NCBI RefSeq assembly: GCF_017603965.1
Contig: NZ_CP071955.1
Location: 1,736,001-1,800,000 of the forward strand
Direction of reading: 5' to 3'
DNA from: Xanthomonas fragariae
GTDB lineage: Bacteria > Pseudomonadota > Gammaproteobacteria > Xanthomonadales > Xanthomonadaceae
Length of the DNA: 64,000 bases
Under the pieces are notes generated by a model. The model had not been told where the DNA came from. It saw nothing but the letters and a program-made list of their open reading frames with translations, and did no database searches. Shown here in pieces: positions 32,627 through 44,499 of the stretch. The position numbers and the translations under genes were made by a program. The stretch's first letter is position 1. The number at the start of each line of letters is the position of its first letter.

Positions 32627-33164
32627 TGGATCGCTAGACTCGATGAGGATGGGCAGGGAAGGCCGACTGATAGCCACGCTTTTTGCGCTCGCGTCTGCTT
32701 GTCGTACGTCAATCGGTAACGGCACAGCATGTAGCCAATTGAGTTGGCACCGATCTATTGGTAAAGCGCGGTTTCACACAGGTGACGAACAGGTGCCGAT
32801 GGCATCGGCAGTCGGTCCGTGACTGTGCGGCTTTGTTCGATCGAGACGCTGGAATACGCCTTTTTTCCGAAATCTTCGAATTTGCAGCAGTCGCGAGCTT
32901 GCCCAGGGTTTCACGTGCTGTGCGCTGATCGAGCGGGTGCGCATGCAGGCATAGCGCAATGCGTACGCTGCACGCGGCAGCGCATATCGGCTGCCAGGCG
33001 CAACGACGAATGCGTGCTCAAAAATGCCCTGCACCTGATCCATCTGCAGTAGGTCTTGCCTGCCAGAGGAACTCAAGGCTGGTCCGATGACGCCGGGCCA
33101 GCCTTGCTTTCATACGGCGCGTTGTAGAAGGGCGCTGGCGCACGCGCGGCACGTTCAGCCGCCC
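32627..33164. other. Intergenic region between tsr1 and tsr2
   Basis: This 538-base stretch holds the candidate tsr1 promoter (32715-32741). I see no convincing gene: the short open frames on either strand do not resemble known proteins. I see no repeat copy in it. Confidence 0.6.
32715..32741 (-). promoter_or_regulatory. Candidate sigma-28-type promoter of tsr1
   Basis: Read on the minus strand: TCAATTGG, 11 bases, GCCGTTAC. The -10 matches the version seen before other receptors here; the -35 is weak (four of eight). Confidence 0.4.
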
Positions 33165-35423
33165 TCAGAATTGCTTGAACTCCCTCAGGTCGGCGGTCGA
33201 TGCCGATTTGCCGACGGCACTGCGCCGTTGCGGCGCGACCGTCGTGGTGCGTGCTGCCGTACGCGGCACCAAGCGCGCGTTGGCCGGTGCACCGGCCATG
33301 GCCGGCAACTGACGTGCCACCGGTGCATTTGCGGAGACCTTGAACACCGCCACCGCTTCGGTGAGCTGCTGCGCCTGCTCTTCCATCGCACGTGCGGCAG
33401 CGGTGGCTTCTTCCACCAACGCGGCATTTTGCTGGGTGGTTTCGTCCATCTGGGTCACGGTCTGATTGACCTGTTCGATGCCTGAATATTGTTCCTGCGA
33501 CGCCGACGAAATCTCGCCCATGATATTGGTGACTCGCTGCACGCTGGCGACGATCTCGGCCATGGTGGTGCCAGCCTGATCGACCAGCGTTGTGCCTTGG
33601 GTGACCTTGTCGACCGAGTCGTCGATCAGGCGCTTGATCTCTTTGGCGGCGCTGGCCGAACGTTGTGCCAATGTGCGCACCTCGGAGGCGACGACCGCAA
33701 AACCTCGGCCTTGTTCGCCGGCACGCGCCGCTTCCACCGCAGCGTTCAAGGCAAGGATATTGGTCTGGAACGCAATACCGTCGATGACGCTGCTGATCTC
33801 GGAAATCTTCTTCGACGAGCTCTGGATGTCCGACATGGTGGTAACCACTTTGGCCACCACATCGCCGCCCTGCGAGGCCACCGCAGCCGCGCCGATGGCG
33901 AGCTGGTTGGCCTGGCTGGCGTGTTCGGCATTCTGCTTGACGGTGGAGGTGAGCTCTTCCATCGAGGCTGCGGTTTCTTCCAGATTTGCAGCCTGTTGCT
34001 CGGTGCGCTGCGATAAATCCTGATTGCCGGAGGCGATTTCGCCCGATGCCAACCCGATCGCATCGGCGGCGGTCTGGATGCGGCCCACGATGTCGGCCAG
34101 CTGTTCGGCGGTGGCGTTGGCGTCGTCGCGCATCTGCGCAAACACGCCTTGGTACTGGCCGCTCATGCGTGCGGTGAGATCGCCGGCAGCGACCGACTGC
34201 AACAGCCCCGACAGCGACTGCAGGTTGCCATCGGCGGTGGACATCAGGTGGTTGAGGCTTTCCACCATCACGCGGAAGTCGTACTGGAAACGCTCGGCAT
34301 CGCCGCGTGCGCTGAAGTCGCCATTGGCGGCCGATTGCGCCAGCTGCTTGATCTCCGAGTTCATCGTGGACAGATTCGCTTTGACCTGGTCCATCGCCGC
34401 GGTGATGGCGGCTTTTTCGCCTGGCAGACGCGGCATGTCCTCGCTCAGGTCGCCGATGGCATAACGCTCCACCAAGCGGATGGTCTGCATCTTGACTTTG
34501 ATGTGTGCGGCAACCAGCTCGTTGGTGTCCGTAGCCATGCGGCCGAAGTCGCCGGGGAAGGCACCGGCATCCATGCGGAAGCTGATCTGGCCTTCGTCGT
34601 GGCGCTTGGCCATGTCCAGCTGCGCGGTGATGAGATTGCGCATTTGGTCCTGCATACGGTCCATAGCTTGCAATAAACGGCCGGTTTCATCGTTGGACTG
34701 CGTGCGTACATCGTTGTCGAGATTGCCTTTGGCAATTGCCTCGGCAGCGCGCGTGGCCTGCGTCAAGGGGCGCACCAGGCTGCGGGTGATCAACAAGCCC
34801 AGCAGGCCACTGATCAGCACTACGGCCACACCGCCTGCGATTAACAGGCTACGGCCGCGTACCATAGCCGCGTTGGACTCTGCATAGGCCTCCTGGCTGC
34901 GCTTGCGCTGCAGTTCGGAGTAGCTGGCGAGCGCGTCCTGCCACTTCTGGGTTGCCGGTCCCGCCTGTGTCAGCAGCAGTGCCTGAGCCTGGTCGAGCTC
35001 GCCGGCGATGTCGAGTGCGATCACTTTTTCATTGGTCGCACGCGCAACCGCATTGGCGGCATCGATGTCGTTGCGGATGGCGGTGGCGGTCGGCGATGAC
35101 GAGAACTGATACAGCGCGTTGCGCGTCTCTTCGTAGCGGGCGCGTTGCTGTTTGATCAGTGCGATAAAGCCCTGATCGTCTTCTCTGGTATCGGCCAGGA
35201 CCAGGTTACGCAGCTGCACGGCGATGCTGGCGCTGGCGTTGGTCATGTCCTGCGACAGCTGGATGATCTTGATCTGGCGATTGACCACCGCGTCCATGCG
35301 CTCGCGTGCCTGCGCCAGCGTGTGAAGGCCGGTGGCGACCAGTCCGCACGACAGCAGAATCAGCGTGCCGAAGGCAAAGGTCAGGCGCTTGCCGACGTTA
35401 TACCGTTGTAGAAGAGCGATCAT
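33165..35423 (-). CDS. Methyl-accepting chemotaxis protein 2
   Basis: The 752-residue receptor has the same layout as its neighbours: membrane segment (about 12-32), four-helix periplasmic domain, second membrane segment before [23 protein letters not shown] regions and signalling domain with [21 protein letters not shown] chose ATG 35423 ([18 protein letters not shown]); the open frame continues upstream without conserved features. The C terminus EFKQF keeps an aromatic-x-x-aromatic end, a weaker match to the CheR-tethering peptide. Bases 34159-34562 are nearly identical to part of tsr3. Confidence 0.95.
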   Translation of the reverse strand: MIALLQRYNVGKRLTFAFGTLILLSCGLVATGLHTLAQARERMDAVVNRQIKIIQLSQDMTNASASIAVQLRNLVLADTREDDQGFIALIKQQRARYEETRNALYQFSSSPTATAIRNDIDAANAVARATNEKVIALDIAGELDQAQALLLTQAGPATQKWQDALASYSELQRKRSQEAYAESNAAMVRGRSLLIAGGVAVVLISGLLGLLITRSLVRPLTQATRAAEAIAKGNLDNDVRTQSNDETGRLLQAMDRMQDQMRNLITAQLDMAKRHDEGQISFRMDAGAFPGDFGRMATDTNELVAAHIKVKMQTIRLVERYAIGDLSEDMPRLPGEKAAITAAMDQVKANLSTMNSEIKQLAQSAANGDFSARGDAERFQYDFRVMVESLNHLMSTADGNLQSLSGLLQSVAAGDLTARMSGQYQGVFAQMRDDANATAEQLADIVGRIQTAADAIGLASGEIASGNQDLSQRTEQQAANLEETAASMEELTSTVKQNAEHASQANQLAIGAAAVASQGGDVVAKVVTTMSDIQSSSKKISEISSVIDGIAFQTNILALNAAVEAARAGEQGRGFAVVASEVRTLAQRSASAAKEIKRLIDDSVDKVTQGTTLVDQAGTTMAEIVASVQRVTNIMGEISSASQEQYSGIEQVNQTVTQMDETTQQNAALVEEATAAARAMEEQAQQLTEAVAVFKVSANAPVARQLPAMAGAPANARLVPRTAARTTTVAPQRRSAVGKSASTADLREFKQF

Positions 35424-35985
35424 GTTGGGTCTCGTGCGAAGGGCAGGAAGGGCAATGCGCAGTGGTTCGCGCGCGGTGGCGGTGTGTTGGCGAACCGGAG
35501 GCAGGCATGCAGCAAGCCGATCCATCGCCGCGCGTGAGGTCTGCTCACCGTGCAAGCGATTACAAGGCGGGTATGTGTACTTGGAACCTATAACGGCCGC
35601 TGTCGCTACGACTGAAGCCGCCGTGCCGACTTCGGACGGATGACCGTTACCGAGGTGACGGCGGTGTGTACAGGTAGCACGAAGACCCGTGTAAAGCGCT
35701 ACCAGACCGCCTGGCAGGAGGCGCAGGTCACGGCTTGCCCACGCGCCCGGAGCCGGACTCAGACGGGTGACAGGGTGTGCAGCCAGAAGCCGGGCACCGG
35801 CTGCAACGCATGGTTTCAACCAAAGCCAGCCGATGTTCGGGATGCATGGATGTGTCGGTGTTCTGGAGCGTGTTATGGACTTCGGGAGCAGGTGCGTCGG
35901 TCGTCAGCGGTGCAGAGCGGGTGCTGCGTGGCGCCGGCCGGGCACGCCACGACCTTGCCGCGCTGCAGGCACGTATGCGGGGGCA
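35424..35985. other. Intergenic region between tsr2 and receptor fragment
   Basis: This 562-base stretch holds the candidate tsr2 promoter (35590-35616). I see no convincing gene or repeat copy in it; the open frames on the plus strand are of the shadow type and lack family resemblance. Confidence 0.55.
35590..35616 (-). promoter_or_regulatory. Candidate sigma-28-type promoter of tsr2
   Basis: Read on the minus strand: TTCAGTCG, 11 bases, GCCGTTAT. The -10 is good and the -35 matches in four of eight positions. The leader would be about 160 bases. Confidence 0.45.
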
Positions 35986-36190
35986 TCAGGCAGCACGCCC
36001 CAGTCGGGCCGGCGTCGAGCTGGCTTGCAACCGGATCACCGACACCGCAGCGCGCAGCTGATGCGCCTGTTCTTCCATCCTGCGTGCGGCGGTGGTTTCT
36101 TCCACCAGCGCGGCGTTCTGTAGGGTGGACTGATCCATCTGCGTGATGGTCTGGCCGACTTGCTCGATGCCTTGCCACTGTTGCGGCAAC
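35986..36190 (-). pseudogene. C-terminal fragment of a lost chemoreceptor gene
   Basis: The minus strand encodes GIEQVGQTITQMDQSTLQNA, then ALVEETTAARRMEEQAHQL and a short tail. This matches the [20 protein letters not shown] end of the signalling domain in the neighbouring receptors. One residue of the [12 protein letters not shown] segment is lost, and everything upstream of GIEQV is absent. It ends in a stop at 35986 without a tethering pentapeptide. It is a relic of a sixth receptor of this tandem family. Confidence 0.85.
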
Positions 36191-36298
36191 CGCGCGGGCG
36201 AGGTGGTCATAGGTGCTTCTCGAAGGCGTACGCGGCTGCCGGCCATGTACGCTTTAGTCTTGAGCCGGCCGGCACCGCTGTTAGCTGGCGCGGCTCAG

Positions 36299-38548
36299 TC
36301 AGAACTCCTGCCAGCTGCTATCGTTGCTCGGTGCGGTCACCACAGCGCGCGGCTTGGAAGCCGATGCACGTCCGGCGGCGGCGACTTTTGCCTTGAGCGC
36401 AGAGCTCACCACCGGCCGTGGCGCTGCCACCCGCAGTGCCGGCTGCGTATCCGCCGCGTCGGTCTTGAACACCGCTACCGCATCGGTGAGCTGGATGGCC
36501 TGCTCTTCCATCGCACGCGCTGCGGCGGTGGCTTCTTCCACCAGTGCGGCGTTCTGCTGGGTGGTTTCGTCCATCTGGGTGACGGTCTGGTTGACCTGCT
36601 CGATGCCGGAAGACTGCTCCTGCGAGGCGGCGGAGATCTCGCCCATGATATCGGTCACCCGCTGCACGCTGGAGACGATCTCGCCCATGGTCTTGCCGGC
36701 GCTGTGCACCAGCAACGAGCCGTCCGAGACGCGCTGCACTGAGTCGTCGATCAAGCTCTTGATCTCTTTTGCCGCAGCCGATGAACGCTGGGCGAGGGTG
36801 CGCACCTCACTGGCGACCACCGCAAATCCACGGCCTTGCTCGCCGGCACGTGCCGCTTCCACCGCAGCGTTCAAGGCAAGGATATTGGTCTGGAACGAGA
36901 TGCCGTCGATGACGCTGATGATATCGGCGATCTTCTTGGAGGAGGCTTCGATCCCGCTCATGGTCTCGACCACCTTGTTGACGATCTCGCCACCTTGCGC
37001 GGCCACACCGGCCGCGCCAATGGCGAGCTGATTGGCCTGGCGTGCGCTTTCGGCATTCTGCTTGACGGTAGAGGTGAGCTCTTCCATCGAGGCAGCGGTT
37101 TCTTCGAGGTTGGCCGCCTGTTGCTCGGTGCGCTGCGACAGATCCTGATTGCCGGCAGCGATCTCGCTGGCAGCGCCCTTGATCGAAATCGCCGACTCCT
37201 TTATGCCGCTAACGATCTCGGCCAACTGCGTGGCAGTGGCGTTGGCATCGTCGCGCATCTGCGCGAATACGCCGCGAAACTCGCCGCTCATGCGTACGGT
37301 GAGATCGCCGGCAGCGATCGACTGCAACAGCCCCGACAGCGACTGCAGGTTGCCATCGGCGGTGGACATCAGGTGGTTGAGGCTTTCTACCATCACGCGG
37401 AAGTCGTACTGGAAACGCTCGGCATCGCCGCGTGCGCTGAAGTCGCCATTGGCGGCCGATTGCGCCAGCTGCTTGATCTCCGAGTTCATCGTGGACAGAT
37501 TCGCTTTGACCTGGTCCATCGCCGCGGTGATGGCGGCTTTTTCGCCTGGCAGACGCGGCATGTCCTCGCTCAGGTCGCCGATGGCATAACGCTCCACCAA
37601 GCGGATGGTCTGCATCTTGACTTTGATGTGTGCGGCAACCAGCTCGTTGGTGTCCGTAGCCATGCGGCCGAAGTCGCCGGGGAAGGCGCTGGCGTCCATG
37701 CGGAAGCTGATCTGGCCTGCGTCGTGACGCTTGGCCATATCCAGCTGCGCGGCAATCAGGTTACGCAGCTGCATCTGCATCTTGCTCATCGCCTTGAGCA
37801 GGCGGCCCGCCTCGTCGTTGGCGTGGGTTTCGACGTCGTTGTCGAGATTGCCGCCAGCGATGGATTCGGCAGCGCGGGTGGCACGGCTCAGCGGCTGGGT
37901 AAGGCTGCGGGTGATCAGCAGGCCCAGGGTGCCACTGAGCAAAACCACCAGCAACGAGCCGCCGATCAGCAGCTTGCGCGAGTCGTCCATCGATTCCAGC
38001 GCGGCGTCCGATGCAGCGCTTGCCGTCTTATCTTGCAACGCGATGTTCTCGGCAATCTTGTCTTGCCAGCCTTGCATCGCCGGTGCGGCTTTGGTCAGCA
38101 AATAGGGCAACGCTTGATCGCTGTGCCCGGTCATCACCAGATCGATCACTTTGTCGTTCAACGCCTTGACCTTGACGCGGCGTGCATCCAAGTCTGCGCG
38201 CAACTGTTTCTCCTGCTCGGACGGCGGCATGGCGTACAAATCATCGCGTGCCTTGACGTAATCGGCGCGTGCAGACTGGATCTGCGCGATGAACTTGCGA
38301 TTGTCTTCATCGGAAGTTGGCAGCACCACATTGCGCAACTGCTGGCCGATGATGAAGTTGGCATTCATCATGTCGTTGGACAGACGGATTTTTGCCATAT
38401 TCTCATGTACCAGCTGTTCCAGAAGCGAACGCGCCGAACTCAGGCCGCGGTAGCCGATAAAGGCGATGACGCCGGCCAACACGATCAGCACAGCAAAGGC
38501 AGCTGCCAGTCGTGGGCCGATGTTGTAACGCTGGAGAAGTGCAGTCAT
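36299..38548 (-). CDS. Methyl-accepting chemotaxis protein 3
   Basis: The 749-residue receptor begins [18 protein letters not shown], very like tsr1 and tsr2. It has a membrane segment, four-helix periplasmic domain (about 35-190), second membrane segment before [23 protein letters not shown] regions and a signalling domain with [20 protein letters not shown]. The C terminus SSWQEF ends in a CheR-tethering type pentapeptide (SWQEF). The HAMP-adjacent part (37284-37687) is a near copy of the tsr2 sequence, while the periplasmic part is closer to tsr1, so the gene looks like a mosaic. Confidence 0.95.
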   Translation of the reverse strand: MTALLQRYNIGPRLAAAFAVLIVLAGVIAFIGYRGLSSARSLLEQLVHENMAKIRLSNDMMNANFIIGQQLRNVVLPTSDEDNRKFIAQIQSARADYVKARDDLYAMPPSEQEKQLRADLDARRVKVKALNDKVIDLVMTGHSDQALPYLLTKAAPAMQGWQDKIAENIALQDKTASAASDAALESMDDSRKLLIGGSLLVVLLSGTLGLLITRSLTQPLSRATRAAESIAGGNLDNDVETHANDEAGRLLKAMSKMQMQLRNLIAAQLDMAKRHDAGQISFRMDASAFPGDFGRMATDTNELVAAHIKVKMQTIRLVERYAIGDLSEDMPRLPGEKAAITAAMDQVKANLSTMNSEIKQLAQSAANGDFSARGDAERFQYDFRVMVESLNHLMSTADGNLQSLSGLLQSIAAGDLTVRMSGEFRGVFAQMRDDANATATQLAEIVSGIKESAISIKGAASEIAAGNQDLSQRTEQQAANLEETAASMEELTSTVKQNAESARQANQLAIGAAGVAAQGGEIVNKVVETMSGIEASSKKIADIISVIDGISFQTNILALNAAVEAARAGEQGRGFAVVASEVRTLAQRSSAAAKEIKSLIDDSVQRVSDGSLLVHSAGKTMGEIVSSVQRVTDIMGEISAASQEQSSGIEQVNQTVTQMDETTQQNAALVEEATAAARAMEEQAIQLTDAVAVFKTDAADTQPALRVAAPRPVVSSALKAKVAAAGRASASKPRAVVTAPSNDSSWQEF

Positions 38549-38630
38549 GACAGAGTCCTTAAAGGCGTTGTAATAAAAATGGTGCGACCTGTGCGCCGCT
38601 CCGCACTGCGTGACATGTCGCTGATAAGGA

Positions 38631-38658
38631 GTAACGGCGGCGTATCGCGATCACTTGA
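38631..38658 (-). promoter_or_regulatory. Sigma-28-type promoter of tsr3
   Basis: Read on the minus strand: TCAAGTGA, 12 bases, GCCGTTAC. The -35 matches five of eight positions of TAAAGTTT. It lies 83 bases before the tsr3 ATG. Confidence 0.55.
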
Positions 38659-38738
38659 CTCATCGATACAAAAAATCTGTAAATCAAATCATTTTTGTGA
38701 ACTGGATACGCACTCGGTGCGGACGTATTCTTACTTTT

Positions 38739-38883
38739 GGATCGGCTAACAAAACTACTGCACAGTCGTCAGGCGGGCGCGGCCGGTGCTCGGAATCGGC
38801 ATGTACCACGCGTACATTCCGGTTCCTCCGCGCCGTCCGCACCCACCTGACGACTGCTCGCTACGGTTTGTTGGCCACTCTTA
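38739..38883. mobile_element. Palindromic MITE-like element, copy 6 (on tsr4 stop)
   Basis: The core is about 38740-38880. The right flank TTA (38881-38883) is the complement of the tsr4 TAA stop codon. The left end is altered (ATCGGCTAAC instead of GAGCGGCTAAC), so the left target copy is lost. The right inverted repeat has three changes. This copy is older than copies 1-4. Confidence 0.8.
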
Positions 38884-41139
38884 GAACTCTGCCCAATCCG
38901 ATTCATTGGACGTTGCTGCTGTAACGGCAGTGCGTGCTGCGGGTCGAGCCGGCAGCTTGGCAACGTTAGTACTGGCCGGAGCCGTCGGTTTGGCAGCGAT
39001 ACGACGCACCAACGGCTTGGCACGCGTCGCTGTTTCCAGCTCGGCGGACAGGCGGAACAACGCCACCGCTTCGGTGAGCTGCTGCGCCTGCTCTTCCATC
39101 GAACGGGCAGCGGCAGTGGCTTCTTCGACCAACGCGGCGTTTTGCTGGGTGGCCTCGTCCATCTGCGTGACGGTCTGGTTGACCTGCTCGATGCCGGACG
39201 ACTGCTCCTGCGAGGCGGCGGAAATCTCGCTCATGATGTCGGTGACGCGCTGCACCGAGGAGACGATCTCGCTCATGGTGCTGCCGGCCTGATTCACCAG
39301 CGCCGAGCCTTCGGCGACCTTGCTCACCGAGTCGTCGATCAGGCTCTTGATCTCTTTCGCTGCGCCGGCCGAACGCTGTGCCAGCGTACGCACTTCCGAG
39401 GCGACCACGGCAAAGCCGCGCCCCTGCTCACCGGCACGTGCGGCTTCCACCGCGGCGTTCAAGGCCAGGATATTGGTCTGGAATGCAATTCCGTCGATGA
39501 CACTGATGATTTCGGCAATCTTCTTGGACGAGGTCTCGATGCCGGACATGGTGGTGACCACCTTGCCTACCACGTTGCCGCCGTGCGATGCCACACCTGC
39601 CGCGCCGATGGCCAGCTGGTTGGCCTGGCGTGCGCTTTCGGCATTTTGCTTGACGGTGGAGGTGAGCTCTTCCATCGAGGCGGCGGTTTCTTCCAGATTG
39701 GCGGCCTGCTGTTCGGTACGCTGCGACAGATCATTGTTGCCGGCCGCAATTTCGCTCGCGGCAGTGTGGATCGCCAAGGTGGAGTGCTTGATGCGGCCGA
39801 CAATATCGGTCAGCCGCTGCGTCGTCGCATTGGCATCGTCACTTAGACGCGCGAATACGCCGTGGAATTCGCCATCCATGCGGGCGGTCAGGTCGCCGTC
39901 GGCGACTGCGCCGAGCAATTGCGACAACTTGCCCAGGTTGCGATCGCTGACTTCCATCATCGAGTTCAGATCCGACACCATTATTGCGAAGTCGTACTTG
40001 AAGCGCGTCGCGTCGCCGCGCGCACTGAAGTCGCCCGCCGCTGCGGCTTGTGCCAGCTGCTTGATCTCGGTGTTGATCGACGACAGGCCGGCCTTGGCCG
40101 CATCCATCGCCTCGTGCAGGATCGCGCGGCTGGCCGGCAGACGACGTGCGTCCTGGCTCAGGTCGCCCTGGGCATACTGGTTGAGGATGCGCACCGAATC
40201 GGTAATGGCATCCAGATGCTCGAAAATCATCGTATTGATGCCGCCGGCAAGCGTGCCATACACGCCGGGGAAATCTTCCGGCATGCGATGGGTGATGTCT
40301 TCGGCGGCGTGCAGGTGAGACATGCGCACAGTCTCGTCGGAGAAGCGGCGCAGCATCTGGGTCATGCCGCCGGTAGCCTCCAGCATCTGGCCGATCTCAT
40401 CCTTGCTGGTCTTCCCGATCTGCAGGCTCAGATCGCCACGTGAGACCGCCTGGATGGCGCCCAATGCCTTGGACAGCGGCGTCGTAATGCTGCGTGCGAT
40501 CATCCAGCCAAAGGTCATCGACAAGGCAGCCATCAACAGCGTGCCGAGCAGTAGCACGGCGCTGGTCACTTTGAACGAGGAGCTGCTTGCGTCCACCAGG
40601 TCGCCCAGCGCTTTGGACTGCTGTGCGTACAACTTATCGACCGAGGCGAACAGTTCCTTGCGGATCTCGCCGGACTGCTTGCGCGAAAATTCCATCGCCG
40701 CGGTGCGGTCGGGTTTTGCATAGAGCTTGCGCAGCTGCTGGTTGGCGGCGAAGTAACGCGCACTGGCATCGGTCAGTTTGGCGTATTCGGCTTTCAACGG
40801 TGATGCGGCGCCGATCTTGGTATCCAGGGTTTTCTGCGTTTGGACATACTTGGTCTGGATCTCGTCCATGCGTTTGAAGAAGTACGCAAAGCGTTCCGGG
40901 TCGTCTAGATTGACGAACTGGCCCACTTCGTAGACGCGGAATTCGCCAGCGAAACCACGCAGCTCGGACAGACGACTCAGCACCGGCACCACGTCCTGGT
41001 TGATCAGGGTGGTTTCCTGCTGCATCTGCTTCATGCGCGAAAAACCCAATCCGCCCAGCAAGGCGGTTAGCACTGCACTCAGGCAGAAAGCACACATCAG
41101 TTTTCGGCGGATCGGCCAGTCGTTGAACTTGTTCATCAC
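38881..41139 (-). CDS. Methyl-accepting chemotaxis protein 4
   Basis: The 752-residue receptor starts [18 protein letters not shown]; either of the first two ATGs could be used. Its periplasmic part differs from tsr1-3, so it probably senses a different signal. It has two membrane segments (about 14-34 and 190-212), HAMP regions ([20 protein letters not shown]) and the common signalling domain. The C terminus SDWAEF ends in a CheR-tethering type pentapeptide (DWAEF). A near-consensus sigma-28 promoter lies upstream and a palindromic repeat sits on the stop codon. Confidence 0.95.
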   Translation of the reverse strand: MMNKFNDWPIRRKLMCAFCLSAVLTALLGGLGFSRMKQMQQETTLINQDVVPVLSRLSELRGFAGEFRVYEVGQFVNLDDPERFAYFFKRMDEIQTKYVQTQKTLDTKIGAASPLKAEYAKLTDASARYFAANQQLRKLYAKPDRTAAMEFSRKQSGEIRKELFASVDKLYAQQSKALGDLVDASSSSFKVTSAVLLLGTLLMAALSMTFGWMIARSITTPLSKALGAIQAVSRGDLSLQIGKTSKDEIGQMLEATGGMTQMLRRFSDETVRMSHLHAAEDITHRMPEDFPGVYGTLAGGINTMIFEHLDAITDSVRILNQYAQGDLSQDARRLPASRAILHEAMDAAKAGLSSINTEIKQLAQAAAAGDFSARGDATRFKYDFAIMVSDLNSMMEVSDRNLGKLSQLLGAVADGDLTARMDGEFHGVFARLSDDANATTQRLTDIVGRIKHSTLAIHTAASEIAAGNNDLSQRTEQQAANLEETAASMEELTSTVKQNAESARQANQLAIGAAGVASHGGNVVGKVVTTMSGIETSSKKIAEIISVIDGIAFQTNILALNAAVEAARAGEQGRGFAVVASEVRTLAQRSAGAAKEIKSLIDDSVSKVAEGSALVNQAGSTMSEIVSSVQRVTDIMSEISAASQEQSSGIEQVNQTVTQMDEATQQNAALVEEATAAARSMEEQAQQLTEAVALFRLSAELETATRAKPLVRRIAAKPTAPASTNVAKLPARPAARTAVTAATSNESDWAEF

Positions 41140-41176
41140 TTACTCCGAATGTTGTGTCTTGACGCTGTCATGCAAG

Positions 41177-41203
41177 CTAACGGCTGAAGGCCGTGATTCT
41201 TTA
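41177..41203 (-). promoter_or_regulatory. Sigma-28 (FliA)-type promoter of tsr4
   Basis: Read on the minus strand: TAAAGAAT, 11 bases, GCCGTTAG. It matches the -35 core TAAAG fully and lies 37 bases before the tsr4 ATG. Confidence 0.8.
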
Positions 41204-41351
41204 TCCTTGGACGATGAACGCTGCGGCGAGTGGTCCTGGCATGGAGCGATCAACCAGCTCGACAGACAGTCGTGCCTGCCAGGGCGACCAAGGCCGCTGA
41301 ACGATATCCACCAGGGTACGCAGCGTGGGCCGCATGCATTGCGCGCCTAGT

Positions 41352-43724
41352 TCAACCGTCTTGCCACTGTCTGTCGTTGCCAGCGGCGAGCGCAGGCGCG
41401 CTGGCCAAGGGACGGCGCGTAGCCGGTACGGGCATGCTGATCTTGGCGACACGGCGGACCGTAGCGACAGCCGGTTTCCTGCCGGCAGGCGTCATGTCGC
41501 TGGAATGCGGCGCATCGGCAAGCCTGAAGCGCGACACCGCCTGCGCCAACCGACTGGCTTGGTCTTCCATCGTGCGGGCAGCGGCGGTGGCTTCTTCCAC
41601 CAGTGCGGCATTCTGCTGGGTGGCTTCATCCATCTGGGTGATGGTGAGATTGACCTGTTCGATACCTGACGACTGCTCCTGCGAAGCGGCGGCGATCTCG
41701 CCCATGATGTCGGTAACGCGCTGCACGCTGGCCACGATCTCGGCCATGGTGGTGCCGGCCTGATGCACCAGCTGCGAGCCTTCGGCAACCTTGCTGACCG
41801 AGTCGTCGATCAGGTGCTTGATTTCTTTCGCCGCAGCGGCCGAGCGTTGCGCCAATGCGCGGACCTCGGTGGCGACCACGGCAAAGCCAAGGCCTTGCTC
41901 GCCGGCACGCGCGGCTTCCACCGCTGCGTTCAAAGCCAAAATATTGGTCTGAAACGCAATGCCGTCGATGACGCTGATGATCTCGGCGATCTTTTTCGAA
42001 GACACTTCGATGCCGGACATGGTGATGACTACGTGCGCCACAACCGCACCACCTTGCGAAGCGACACCGGCTGCGCCGATGGCCAGTTGATTGGCCTGGC
42101 GTGCGCCCTGCGCATTCTGTTTGACCGTGGAAGTCAGTTCTTCCATCGAGGCGGCGGTTTCTTCCAGATTGGCGGCTTGTTGCTCGGTGCGCTGCGACAG
42201 ATCGTTGTTGCCGGCGGCGATCTCGCTGGACGCGGTGTGGATACTGCCGGCCGCCTGCTGGATGTGCCCGATCACCAGCGCCAGCTGCTCGGCGGTGGTG
42301 TTGGCATCGTCGCGCATGTTGGCGAACACACCATGGAAGTCGCCGTGCATGCGCGCGCTCAGATCGCCTTCGGCCAGCGCACTGAGCAGGCGCGAGACCT
42401 CTGCGATGCTGCCTGCGTTCGCATCGAGCAATGCATTGAGCTGTTGCGCAAGTTGCAGGAAAAAGCCCTGCTTGCCGTTGCTGTCGATGCGCTTGGAAAG
42501 GTCGCCGGCAGCTGCGCTGCGGACCACATCGGCCACGTCGACTTCGACCCGCGCTTCGGCGGTGCGGTCGCGCCATTCGCAGACAAAACCCAGATGTGCA
42601 CCGGCGCCATCGCGAATGGCCGAGACGTCTTGGGTAATGCAAGCGGCGCGATACTGCACCTCACGCTGGGCAGAGCCTTGGCGGTCGAGGCGTTGATAGA
42701 TTTCCGCGTCCTGCGCGTTGCCCACTTCCAGTAGCGACACCGATTGGCCGATCAGCCGCTTCGAGCTGTCGAATGCCGGTGCGCAGGCGTGGATGTCGTC
42801 GGCGTAGGTCTGCAACAGCGTCTGAAATGCGTTGTTGGTGTAGATGATGGTCAGGTCCGGGTCGGCGATGTACATCCCAGTGGAGGCGTTGTCGAGCGCG
42901 GTGCGGATGCGCAGGTTTTCGGCGGCGATGCCGCGCTCGCGCTCCAGGCGTTCGCGCAGGTCGCGCTGCATGTGCGCCAACGCCGCCATCAGGCTGCGTG
43001 CGTGATTTGCCGCAACCGGAATCGGTTGGTCCAGGCGGCCTTCGGCAATGTGTTGTGCGGCGGCCATGGCCAGCTTCGGCTCGCCGCCAAGCAGGCCGAA
43101 CACCGAGCGCAGGATCCAGCCGGCGGCTAGCGCAAGGCATACCAAGGCCAGTACCATGGTGCTGCCCTGCTGCCACATCACGCGTTTGCTGTATTGCTCG
43201 GCTTGGCTGCGCGCGGCTGCGCTCAAGGCCAGGATGTGCTCGCTGATCGCGCCCATGCGGGTTTCTAGCTGGTCGAATTTGTCGGTGAAATCGGCGTAGC
43301 CCGCGCCGCTGTCGGCGTGCGATTCGGCCAGCGTGATCACCTGCTCGGCGGATGCGATATAGGCCTGCAGTGTGGGAGTTACCGCGTCCAGCTCGCTGCG
43401 CAATGCCGGGTCCAGTGGCAATTTGCGGTTGGCCTGCAGGGATTTGCGGAACTCGCTGGCATGTTCGCCCAGTGCGGTGCGCGCTGTGGCAATGCCGGCA
43501 TCGTCGTGCCTGGAGGCGGCGAGCAGCGCGGCAGTGACATCGCCGCGCAGGGCATCGTGCATCATGTCGGCCTGCATGTGGTTGCGCAGTGCATCGGAGG
43601 AGGTGACCTGTGCGGCAATCGCGTCGAGCAAACCGCGTTGGCCGTTGTAGCCGACGCCGCCCAGGGTGAGCAAGGCCAGCGCCGCCACCACCACTAGAAT
43701 TGCCAGCATGTGCATGATCTTCAT
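41352..43724 (-). CDS. Methyl-accepting chemotaxis protein 5 with PAS domain
   Basis: The 790-residue receptor starts at ATG 43724 ([19 protein letters not shown]). It has a first membrane segment (about 5-27), a periplasmic helical domain, a second membrane segment (about 185-205), then a cytoplasmic PAS-like domain (about 275-390; [20 protein letters not shown]) not present in tsr1-4, and the common signalling domain with [20 protein letters not shown]. The C terminus is QWQDG and lacks the terminal aromatic residue of the CheR-tethering peptide. It follows an outer-membrane-type gene by 14 bases and is probably co-transcribed with it. Confidence 0.93.
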   Translation of the reverse strand: MKIMHMLAILVVVAALALLTLGGVGYNGQRGLLDAIAAQVTSSDALRNHMQADMMHDALRGDVTAALLAASRHDDAGIATARTALGEHASEFRKSLQANRKLPLDPALRSELDAVTPTLQAYIASAEQVITLAESHADSGAGYADFTDKFDQLETRMGAISEHILALSAAARSQAEQYSKRVMWQQGSTMVLALVCLALAAGWILRSVFGLLGGEPKLAMAAAQHIAEGRLDQPIPVAANHARSLMAALAHMQRDLRERLERERGIAAENLRIRTALDNASTGMYIADPDLTIIYTNNAFQTLLQTYADDIHACAPAFDSSKRLIGQSVSLLEVGNAQDAEIYQRLDRQGSAQREVQYRAACITQDVSAIRDGAGAHLGFVCEWRDRTAEARVEVDVADVVRSAAAGDLSKRIDSNGKQGFFLQLAQQLNALLDANAGSIAEVSRLLSALAEGDLSARMHGDFHGVFANMRDDANTTAEQLALVIGHIQQAAGSIHTASSEIAAGNNDLSQRTEQQAANLEETAASMEELTSTVKQNAQGARQANQLAIGAAGVASQGGAVVAHVVITMSGIEVSSKKIAEIISVIDGIAFQTNILALNAAVEAARAGEQGLGFAVVATEVRALAQRSAAAAKEIKHLIDDSVSKVAEGSQLVHQAGTTMAEIVASVQRVTDIMGEIAAASQEQSSGIEQVNLTITQMDEATQQNAALVEEATAAARTMEDQASRLAQAVSRFRLADAPHSSDMTPAGRKPAVATVRRVAKISMPVPATRRPLASAPALAAGNDRQWQDG

Positions 43725-43737
43725 GGTGCGGCCTGTA

Positions 43738-44499
43738 TCAGAAGCGGAAGGACAGACCGACGCCGAGCGCGTGATCCAGTGAGCGGTCGTTGAGTCCGCG
43801 GCTGTACGCCGCATCCAGTTGCACATCGTTGCTCAGCAGCCAGGCCGAGCCGACATCGAGCAGCGCGACCGTGCCGCCGTCGTCGCGTTTGGCGATCTGC
43901 GGCAGCGCCACTTCCACGAAGGAGCGCACCCGGTCGTTCCACGCCTTGCCGAGTACCGCACCGAAAATGCCGGCGGTGTAGCGATGGCCTTGCCCATCGT
44001 CGTCCCGGATTACGCCGGGCATCATGCCGGCCGAGACACTGTCGCTGAGATCCCACTCGGCCACCAGCCGGAACGATGGCCTTGCGCCATGACCGCGCAC
44101 GGCATGCGCGCCGCTAGGCAGATCCAAGTGCAGCAGCCAAGCCAGCGAGGTCTTGCCGTCGTCGGAGCTGGCTAGGTGGTGTTTGAGGCCGAGCGACACA
44201 TCGGCCATGCCGCCGACTTTGGCTTGGCCGGGTGCATCGATGCGCTGCCAGCCATCGGTTTCCAGACGCAACTCCCATGTCTGGCCAAGGCCGTAGCGAA
44301 ACAGCGTGGGCGTGGAATAAGTAGCCACAGACCCATCGCGTTCCCACGCGACGCTAGTTTCCACCTGCAACCGATGGTTGCCTACAGTGAGGCTGGACTC
44401 GACAAAATCAGGACGATCGGTCGCGATCGTATCTTGGGCGCAGGCATGGCCGGCGACTCCGAACAGAACAAGACAACTGGCGAGAACACGTGATTTCAT
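43738..44499 (-). CDS. Outer-membrane-type beta-barrel protein (transporter family)
   Basis: The 253-residue protein begins with a signal peptide ([21 protein letters not shown], cleavage probably after ACA). The mature part is rich in alternating beta-strand patterns and ends in GVGLSFRF, a C-terminal phenylalanine typical of outer-membrane barrels. It looks like the putative MetA-pathway-of-phenol-degradation barrel family ([20 protein letters not shown]). I chose ATG 44499; the longer frame has no conserved start. It lies 14 bases before the tsr5 start and carries a sigma-28-type promoter upstream, so it is probably expressed with motility genes. A role in uptake or exposure of the ligand sensed by the receptor is inference. 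Confidence 0.75.
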   Translation of the reverse strand: MKSRVLASCLVLFGVAGHACAQDTIATDRPDFVESSLTVGNHRLQVETSVAWERDGSVATYSTPTLFRYGLGQTWELRLETDGWQRIDAPGQAKVGGMADVSLGLKHHLASSDDGKTSLAWLLHLDLPSGAHAVRGHGARPSFRLVAEWDLSDSVSAGMMPGVIRDDDGQGHRYTAGIFGAVLGKAWNDRVRSFVEVALPQIAKRDDGGTVALLDVGSAWLLSNDVQLDAAYSRGLNDRSLDHALGVGLSFRF

